From positions 1 to 16,257 of the forward strand of contig JAJOHG010000506.1 of the NCBI GenBank assembly GCA_021029095.1: a stretch of DNA of 16,257 bases, read 5' to 3'. Position 1 is the first letter of the stretch. Each line of letters starts with the position of its first letter. Source of the stretch: Phellopilus nigrolimitatus (lineage: Eukaryota > Basidiomycota > Agaricomycetes > Hymenochaetales > Hymenochaetaceae). The notes below the pieces were generated by a model. The model was not told where the DNA came from and searched no databases. It saw nothing but the letters and a program-made list of their open reading frames with translations. Position numbers and translations under genes: made by a program. Positions 9,894 to 16,257 of the stretch are shown here, in pieces.

Positions 9894-9919
9894 ACGCGTC
9901 GCGTCGGTGGCTGACGCGT
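9894..9919 (-). promoter_or_regulatory. Two MluI cell-cycle boxes (MCB) upstream of the cyclin
   Basis: ACGCGT occurs at 9894-9899 and 9914-9919, 20 bases apart, just upstream of the TATA box in the direction of cyclin transcription. On the minus strand the distal copy reads CACGCGTCA. ACGCGT is the binding core of the fungal MBF/SBF (Mbp1/Swi4-Swi6) G1/S factors, which are known to drive PCL1 and PCL2 in budding yeast. Site and position are seen; use by MBF in this organism is inferred. Confidence 0.6.
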
Positions 9920-9929
9920 GACAAGCTTT

Positions 9930-10568
9930 AGCGCTGGCTCCTGATCAACAGTGAGCGAAATGCAAGACGAATTGGAAGCAAAAAACAATTAGGAATGCTG
10001 GCCAGCAGAGTGCAGAAAGCGAGGATGATGGCGGTCCTTGTCAAAAGGAGTCGTGGGGCGAATTAGGATTGCAGCCCAGTTATGTAGTAGGCTTGTGTCT
10101 CACAATCCTAGTGTCAGCCGCCAACCAAGTCGCAACAGTCAGCCACCTTAGTGAAGTCACGCGAAAAGAAGAGCAAGGGCTAGCGATGACGCCAGATTTT
10201 TTTCCAAGTACCAGGGCAAGCAAATAAAGTACATCAACTCGAACATCGACTTAGAAAGTAACGCTAATAAAACAGTTAAACGACAGCACAGTCGGAATGT
10301 AACGGCACGATGAAACCCGCATGGGGACACTACACATACAGTCTAATAGGATTGCGAGCAGAGATGTGATAGCAAGGAAAGCAAGTAGGAGAAAAGAAAA
10401 GGAAATAGAGAAAAAAACATAAAGAAGAAATTGAGGCAAAAACGAAACGAGGAAATGGGAGTTTTGCAGATCAGCCCGTGAGGAAACAAAAAAAGCACAC
10501 ACAATAAAAGACAGCGTCTGTACATCAGAGTGAAACCAAGACCAAGACTCGAGAAGGTATCAACCAAG
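9930..10568. other. Intergenic: distal cyclin promoter and 3' end of the LIM-binding gene
   Basis: Both flanking genes run on the minus strand, so this stretch carries the 3' UTR of the upstream gene and the outer part of the cyclin promoter. A perfect 8-bp inverted repeat, TAGGATTG (10064-10071) and CAATCCTA (10103-10110), could be a weak structure. From about 10370 to 10520 the plus strand is purine-rich, so the LIM-binding transcript would have a pyrimidine-rich tail there. No gene was seen. Confidence 0.5.
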
Positions 10569-13500
10569 CTAGCTTCCTGCGTGGCGCACACTGCGTTTTC
10601 GTTGGGCTCTCTTCGCGGGTGGCGGCTGTTGCTCCGAGGGTGCAGTCGTGGGTGAGGACGTATCACCCGCCTTGCGCTTCAGGTTCGCATGGGCGAGCAT
10701 CGGTGTCGAGCTTGTCGACGTCGTCGGCCCCGCAGATAGCGGTGGGGCGGAAGGCGTCTGCGCGGACGGGGTTGACGCCATGTTCGGCGACGCCGTGTCG
10801 CCCTGGCCCTGCGCCGCATTCTGTGCCGCGCGGTGCGCCATATTCTGAGGGGGCTGTAATCCGCCGCTGTTCGTCGTGGCTGGCTCCATGGGAGGTGAAG
10901 ACTGGTATAACGTTACAGCGGGGCTTGCTGCGACCCCGTTTGTCAGGTGGGCGTCCATCATGTGGCTTGGGCTATTTTGATTTTGCGGCGGTAGCATGTG
11001 TGATTGTTCCCGTATATAACGCGCAAAGTTCTTCAGCGCATCTGTGGTCGGCCCAATAAGCGGAAAGTCAGACATACATTCGTGTCACACACCTAGAGGC
11101 CCAGAGTTCGTCTTCAGAGAATACTCTATCAGATCAGACATTTGTCCAACGCTCTCAGCCAGCTGTTAACGAACTGTTGGATCAGCACTGAAACAAAAAT
11201 CATGGCTCGAAATGAACAGCGTACTTCTAGACACCTCATCGTCGCCTGAGGAATCCCAAACGCATTGACCGGCTCCACGGGAATCGTCGCCTTCTCAATG
11301 TGCATGACGAGCTCGCCGTTCGCGCGTTCCTCGTCCATTGGCGGGCTTCCTAGTGTGCTCACACTCGGCCCTGGACTCGGCTCTGCCTTCATCTTCGGGG
11401 TGCGCTGCACAGGATCACCGCGCTTGCCTTCAATCGCGTCCACGCGCAGCGCCTTCTCATGCATCTTCGAGTTGAAAGTGATGTTGTCGATCTTGTACGA
11501 AAACTGACCCTGAGCCTGCGGTGCGCCGTTAACGCCGGGCTGTGCTGACTGCGGCATAGTGTTCGGATGTGCCGCGAGATACGCGGTGAGCGGCCCACGC
11601 AGCGTCACAATGTACCCATTTGCGTAGCGAAATGTCCACACCGCGTTGGGACATTCCACGACAGAACCGTATGGGTTCCCGGGAACGCCTCGCTCTTTTG
11701 CATTCTCTAGGTTAATCGACATCGAGTTGACACCGGACTGGCTCGTGACGAGAAAGAAGCGAGGAAGGATCGGCATTCCGATATCTATAAAAATTTAGCG
11801 AGGATCGACAAACGCCGCCAAGTTAGATCCGGGTTGTCAGTGTCCTCCGATCAAATAACAAAACACATATCATTGCGCACCGAACGGTTTGGCTTCTTGC
11901 TGCGCATTGTCTTTCCACAGCGTGATTTTTACGACAGCTTTCGGAGAGAAATAATCCTGGACCATTCCTTCCCAGTACTCCTTTGACAGCTAAACAAAGC
12001 GCACTTCAATAATTCATTCGCTATAAGCATATTCTCTGTTTACTCACCGGCAGTCTTGGTTGAGACAATGTATCGCTAAAAGATAACAAACGCCCGAGCC
12101 CTGCTTGCTGCTGCACAGGGTATCTAACATATACGGAAAAGGGTCAGTCCGAAATCAAGCGGAATAAAACATAAAAAAACGCACATAGGTTGTCGCGGTC
12201 CAAAGCCAGAGAACGGAGGCATGTTCAGCATGGGTGCCGGGTTCGCGCCATCCTGTGGAGAAGGCCGCTGCTGCAGCACAGCCGCAGCATTATTTTGTTG
12301 TTGATGCGCCAAAGACTGCTGCTGCTGTCCCGCCGACGGCGGGGGCTGCGGCTGCTGCGGCTGTTGGGGTTGCCCAGGCGCGGGCTGCGGGCCCTGCATC
12401 GGGTGCACCCCGAGCCCGACGCCAGGGCGCATCGCAAGCCCCAAGGGCGGGGGCCGCCGCCGGTGCTCGGACCCGCGCCGGGCGTCGCAGGTAACGCCGC
12501 CTGCTGCATGCGCGGCGTGCGCGAGGGGCCCGCCTGCGGCTGGTTCTGCTGGCGCGACGGCGTCCGCACCTGCCTCGACGGCGGGCGGTTCTGCGGCGCG
12601 TGCTGCTGCGGGTGCTGCTGCTGCTGCGGCCCCACGCCGGGGCCGGGCCCAGGCGCAGGCTGCGCCATTCCCATGTGATGCGCGTGCGCGAGCGTCGGCG
12701 TACCGATGAGCGGCCCCGGTTGCTGCTGCTGCTGCAATGGGGTGCCCTGCCTGTGTACCGCGGGGGAGCCCGTCCGCTGTGCCACCAAGCTCTGCATCGG
12801 ACTCGGATACTGCGGCTGGCCCTGGTGCGGGTGTGTCGCCGCCTGGCTTGCTGGACGCTGCGGCGTGCCTAACGAGCCCGCGCCCTGCGCGTTCTGCTGC
12901 GCCATCCGAGCCATGTAGCTCGCGCGCGCGGCCTCCTGTGCTTCAAACTGCTGAGCGGGCGTCGGGAAGGGCCCCGCGCTCTGCAAACCAGGGACTGTAA
13001 CGCCCGGGGGCACAGGTCCTGCACGCCCAGTCTGTCCCACCACATTGGGCGTTCCAAGGCCTCCAGCGACACCTCCAGGCCCTCCAGGACCAGCCGAGCT
13101 CCCTGGTCTGCCGCTCACCGGCCCACCGGGTGAGCTGCCCAGTGCCGCCATCGGGCTCTGCGAATGCTGCTGGGGCGTTGCGCGCCCTCCAACAGCCATA
13201 CCCATCCCTGGCACACCGTACGGATGACCCATCTGCCCCGGTTGTCCTGGCTGGTGCTGGACAGGCTGCCGCATATTAGCGCCAAATGGCGGCTGGCCCA
13301 CGCCTCCCTGGAAACCCAGCATCGCAGTCTGCTCCGCTCGCGACTGCGGGCGCGCAGTCATGGGAAGCGCAGGCGTCTGCGGCTGCGAGTGCCCGCCTGT
13401 TCCTGAACGCGGCGGCGAGCCCGCATTCGGATGCTGCTGCTGGCCAGCATGACCCTGCATGCCTCCAGGGATCGCGTTCTGCTGAGGCCCTGCGCCTGGG

Positions 13501-15227
13501 ATGTGGTGCACGCCAGGCATGCCAGGCATCGGGACGCCCGGTATACCAGATGGCTGCTGGTGGGGATGCTGTCCGGGATGATGCTGCTGGCCGCCTGATA
13601 GCTGATGCTGATGCTGCTGCTGCTGCTGCTGCTGCTGTTGATGTTGAGTTGGAGCTGCGCGTGATGGAGGGGGTTCGTAAACGGAGGAGGGTTGGGGATT
13701 TGGTGACCGAGCGAGTGCTGTTGGGGGTGGCCGGGATTCGCATGGCCTAGATGGCTCTGATGGTGCAGACCGCCCGGGACGAGTCCCGGCGCGTTCATGG
13801 ACTGCGCGGATGGTGTGCGCTGCAGCCCAGGCGTTGTAGGGGTTCGGGTTCATGGGATTCGGGACAGGGCCCCCATTGATAACTGCAGAATTCACGTTAG
13901 GAGGGAGGACGGGGTTCGCGTGCTGGATGCCGGGGGTGCGCGGATGCTGATTTGGAAGTCCGTGCTGCTGTTGCTGGTGCTGGTGCTGAGTTGGAGCTCG
14001 CGCTGCTGCTGCTGCTGGTGTTGCAGCTGCTGCGACTGTTGTTGGTGCTGCTGCGACTGCGACATTACCGCTTGCACCTCGGGTGGGAGTCCCCCCAGTC
14101 CCGAGACACTGCGCGGCTGGCCTTGGCCATGGCCCACCTGGCCCGGCTGCGCCTGCGCGGCGCTGCCTGGCGGCCCACGGCCCGGCTGCGCGCCTGGTAC
14201 GCGGCCCGCGCTGTGCGCCGGGGATGCCGCCCTGGCGGAGCGTGCTTAGCGTGGGGCTCATCCCCATCCCCACGCCGCCCATCCCGCCGGCGTTCATCCC
14301 ACCGGCGTTCATCCCACTAAGTATCCCCATGTTCATGCCTACGCCGCCGCCGGGCTGCTGCGGCTGGCCTGGCTGGCCCGTCTGGCTCGGCACACGGCGC
14401 ATGGCCATGCCCTGCTGCAGCTGCGCCATCGCAGCACTTGGCGGGATATTCTGGAACCCGGTACGTTCTGGCCGTTCGGCACGCCGCCGATGCCCCCCTG
14501 TGCGCCCATCCCCCCGCCATCCCGCCGAGCCCCTGCATCCCGCCCATGCCGTTTGCGGCATTTCCTGTGTGCGCTAAGTTCGCCATGCTCGGGCTGCCAA
14601 AATTGGCCATCGGCGACATACCTGGCGGGAAACCCTGCTGGTTCTGGGCTGGATGTGGTGCTGTTGCTGCTGTTGCGATTGCTGCGCCTGTTGCTGCTGC
14701 TGCAGGCGCTGCCGCTCAATCTGCTGGCGAAGCTGCTGATCACGTAGCTGCTGCTGCTGCTGCTGCTGCTGTTGCTGCTGCATGTACGCGATCGCGCCTG
14801 GGGTTTGCGGGCCCTGCGACTGCCCGCCCTGGACAGGCGCTCCGTGATTCTGGTTCTGCGCTGGATTAGCGCCCATGTGCAGCCCACCCATCGGCGGCGG
14901 GTTTGGGTGCTGCTGATGTTGGTGCTGGTGGTTCTGGAGGAGGCCAGCCGGTGGCTGGCCAGCATGCTGGCCGGGATGCAGCTGGTGCTGCTGATGTTGA
15001 TGCTGCTGTCCGGCGACCATGCCGCCCATACCACCGACACCGACGTTCCCCAAAGCCATAGCGCCCACGTTTCCCCCATTCCCCATGCTACCCAAGCCAC
15101 CGATACCGGCCATACCGCCCATGGCCCCAAAACCGTTGATGGCCCCACCAGTACTGCTCGAGGCTGAGGAGGGCGGGAATGCGACGCCGTTGGGTCCGAG
15201 CATGGCGTGCGGCCGGACATTGTTCAT
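10569..15227 (-). CDS. LIM-domain-binding co-regulator (Ldb1 / PtaB / SEUSS-like), frame interrupted in 5' exon
   Basis: Exons on the minus strand: 15227-12185 (low-complexity), 12123-12048, 11989-11881, 11784-11225, 11162-11093 and 11041-10569; introns are 51-96 bp. Exons 2-6 splice without error into the conserved region: LLSFSDTLSQPRLP, LSKEYWEGMVQDYFSPKAVV, ITLWKDNAQQEAKPF, PILPRFFLVTSQSGVNSM, VVECPNAVWTFRYANGYIVT and ATMRCLELAESVGQMSDLIE. This is the LIM-binding domain of fungal PtaB/Adn/Mfg1 proteins, nuclear adaptors that pair with other factors to control filamentation, adhesion and development. The tail ends in a basic, possibly nuclear-localising KRAQRKRSVR. Exon 1 starts MNNVRPHAMLGPNG and is rich in Q, G, P, M and H. 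Its natural reading changes frame near 14647, 14512, 14458, 14206, 13993, 13840, 13651 and 12451, each within a short homopolymer. Correcting all eight would give about 1444 aa. The family call is firm; whether exon 1 is really broken is unresolved. Confidence 0.85.
13614..13637 (-). repeat. CAG trinucleotide microsatellite (poly-Q)
   Basis: Eight pure CTG units on the plus strand read as CAG (Gln) in the LIM-binding gene, flanked by CAA and CAT codons, so the protein has a run of about nine glutamines followed by HQHQ. It lies only about 14 bases downstream, in the reading direction, of one of the apparent frame changes (13651). Length variation between strains is likely. Confidence 0.8.
14748..14780 (-). 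repeat. CAG/CAA microsatellite encoding 11 glutamines
   Basis: A 33-bp run of CTG with one TTG interruption on the plus strand encodes eleven consecutive glutamines after AYM and before LRDQQLRQQIERQRL in the LIM-binding protein. The following Q/R/L-rich helix could be coiled coil. This is upstream of the first apparent frame change, so the poly-Q frame itself is secure. Confidence 0.8.
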
Positions 15228-15248
15228 CGTGCTGGCGCGCAAGATCAG

Positions 15249-15269
15249 CTAAGCGTGTTCGTGGAGCAT
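15249..15269 (-). promoter_or_regulatory. Upstream ORF of six codons, proximal
   Basis: An ATG at 15269 opens a frame encoding MLHEHA and stops with TAG at 15249, 21 bases before the LIM-binding start codon. If it is inside the transcript, a ribosome would have little room to reinitiate, so it could lower translation. Presence in the mRNA is assumed, not shown. Confidence 0.4.
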
Positions 15270-15294
15270 AACGGGACTAGAAGGCCCGATTGTA

Positions 15295-15321
15295 TTAATT
15301 CGAAGTCGAGAATACGCACAT
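15295..15321 (-). promoter_or_regulatory. Upstream ORF of eight codons, distal
   Basis: An ATG at 15321 encodes MCVFSTSN and stops at TAA (15295), 25 bases before the proximal upstream ORF. Together they form a pair of short uORFs ahead of the LIM-binding gene. Such uORFs are common in fungal regulatory genes, but chance occurrence in a 100-base leader is also plausible. Confidence 0.35.
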
Positions 15322-16257
15322 GCTCTTCGTCCCGCGGCAAAGCCCAGGTCTGCTTCAGTGTTTGCAGACGATCAATGTTATGACCTGTGCAAGTCGAGAC
15401 AATTGACAGAGTGTAAAGGAAGACGAAAACGACGTCAATGATTGTCGCCCCTATTTGCAAGTAAAGTACACACCAAATCCTCGAACCGTGATGGAAATTC
15501 GGCTTTTCGTGGAGTGAGCTCAAACAGTTGAGCTCGTAGCCTTCGATGTCTAAGGAAAGAATTGGCAAGCGAATAAGGGAGCGGAGGTTGGATATCGATG
15601 GGAAACAAATATGAAACGCGACGAGTTGAAGTTGAAGTTCAATGTCGAGGCGTCCGCGGATATGAATAGGATTGCGAAACGCAATTGAGTGTTGAGGTAC
15701 GGTCGCACAGTCAGTGCACGAAATCGAAAAAGAGATTGCAGCGGAATAAAAGTAAGCCTTCCAATACGCGTCGAGCAAAGTGGCTAACGCACCGATTGCA
15801 CTTTGGCACGATCTTAAGTCGTTCCGACAGAAGGATCACGTGGGGCTGAGGCTATCAACGGTACCGTAAACGTCAGTCGAAGTTGTTGGCAGATGAACTC
15901 GAGGCAGCCGCAGCGCCTGCGTCTTCGTCAACAGAAGTAAAGACTGTACGCACTTGTTTCCCGATTCGCGTCGGAGATCTGAGTTATTCGTACGATGACG
16001 CGCTGATTGACTCCCGAGAAACTATTTCGCGCTCTGCGAATACTGCGAACGTTGATAGGGTTGAGGGAAGGATGACTGTGGGGAGGCGAGACACGTCCAC
16101 GGGCATGAACCAAATAACGGGGCCAAATCGAGCGTCGAGGCGCACGAGGTCGAGCAGCGCGAGCAACAGAGCGACAACAGAACAAGAACGACGACGACGG
16201 TGAGCACAACCGGCCTCCGAAGAACAACGCAGAGCAGTCAACAACGCACCGACACCA

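Larger units (their letters stand above)
15228..16257. other. Leader and promoter region of the LIM-binding gene
   Basis: About 1 kb upstream of the ATG at 15227 has no supportable gene. The open frames at 15245-15778 (minus) and 15883-16203 (plus) both begin at TTG; the first contains no ATG at all. The minus strand is pyrimidine-rich in places (CTCTTTTTCG, CGTCGTCGTCGTTC), as expected for a long fungal leader and core promoter. Two short upstream ORFs sit within 100 bases of the main start. No TATA box was evident. Confidence 0.5.

Noticed and set aside
12225..14561. A single long minus-strand ORF of 778 residues as a gene of its own
   Set aside because: It begins inside the low-complexity exon, drifts in and out of the repeat-consistent frame, and ends out of frame with the conserved LIM-binding exons. 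It is part of the larger gene, not a separate one.
15245..15778. Minus-strand open frame of 177 residues upstream of the LIM-binding gene
   Set aside because: It starts at TTG and contains no ATG or methionine codon. It has no family features and lies where a leader is expected.
15883..16203. Plus-strand open frame of 106 residues at the right edge
   Set aside because: It starts at TTG. Its low-complexity R/S/T-rich sequence overlaps equally open frames on the other strand.
1..16257. CRISPR array, tRNA or rRNA genes, bacterial-type operon or prophage
   Set aside because: No regularly spaced repeats, no cloverleaf with a recognisable B box, and no prokaryotic gene layout were seen. Introns and promoter types are fungal.

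Overview
The window looks like nuclear DNA of a filamentous basidiomycete, most likely an Agaricomycete. The reasons are protein-coding genes cut by many short introns (about 50-100 bp, GT...AG), an F-box gene of the type expanded in mushrooms, a PCL-type cyclin whose cyclin box resembles basidiomycete homologues, and a fungal LIM-domain-binding regulator with a very long Q/G/P-rich N terminus. I saw no rRNA, tRNA, CRISPR array or bacterial-style operon. All gene models were spliced by hand from the sequence; homology statements rest on recognised motifs, not on a search.

Layout, left to right. (1) 1-766 has no gene: a degenerate TCTTGA-rich stretch, then unique-looking AT-balanced DNA with small repeats. 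(2) 767-1549 is a 783-bp non-autonomous DNA transposon with perfect 27-bp terminal inverted repeats flanked by TA. It lies 98 bp upstream of (3) a three-exon F-box protein gene, 1648-3274 (+, 502 aa). (4) 3275-4529 is intergenic. (5) 4530-7611 (+) is a 14-exon gene for a 779-aa protein: a disordered acidic N terminus with a SUMO-interaction-like motif, then a WD40 beta-propeller. It converges on (6) a Pho85-type (PCL) cyclin gene, 8153-9683 (-, 484 aa), whose promoter holds a TATA box and two MluI cell-cycle boxes. (7) Upstream of that, on the same strand, is a large gene for a LIM-domain-binding (Ldb1 / PtaB / SEUSS-like) transcriptional co-regulator, 10569-15227 (-). (8) 15228-16257 is its leader and promoter region, with short upstream ORFs.

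The F-box, WD40 and cyclin genes splice into clean reading frames with total lengths divisible by three. The LIM-binding gene does not. Its conserved 3' exons are intact, but the natural low-complexity reading of its 5' 3 kb hops between the three frames at eight places, each explicable by one base in a short homopolymer. This is the most unusual thing in the window. It is either a cluster of assembly indels or genuine frame drift in a disordered region.

Functionally the right half is regulatory. A G1-type cyclin with cell-cycle boxes sits beside a LIM-binding adaptor; in other fungi such adaptors control filamentation and development. I see no evidence that the five main elements form one pathway, and no clear sign of a wholly new system.
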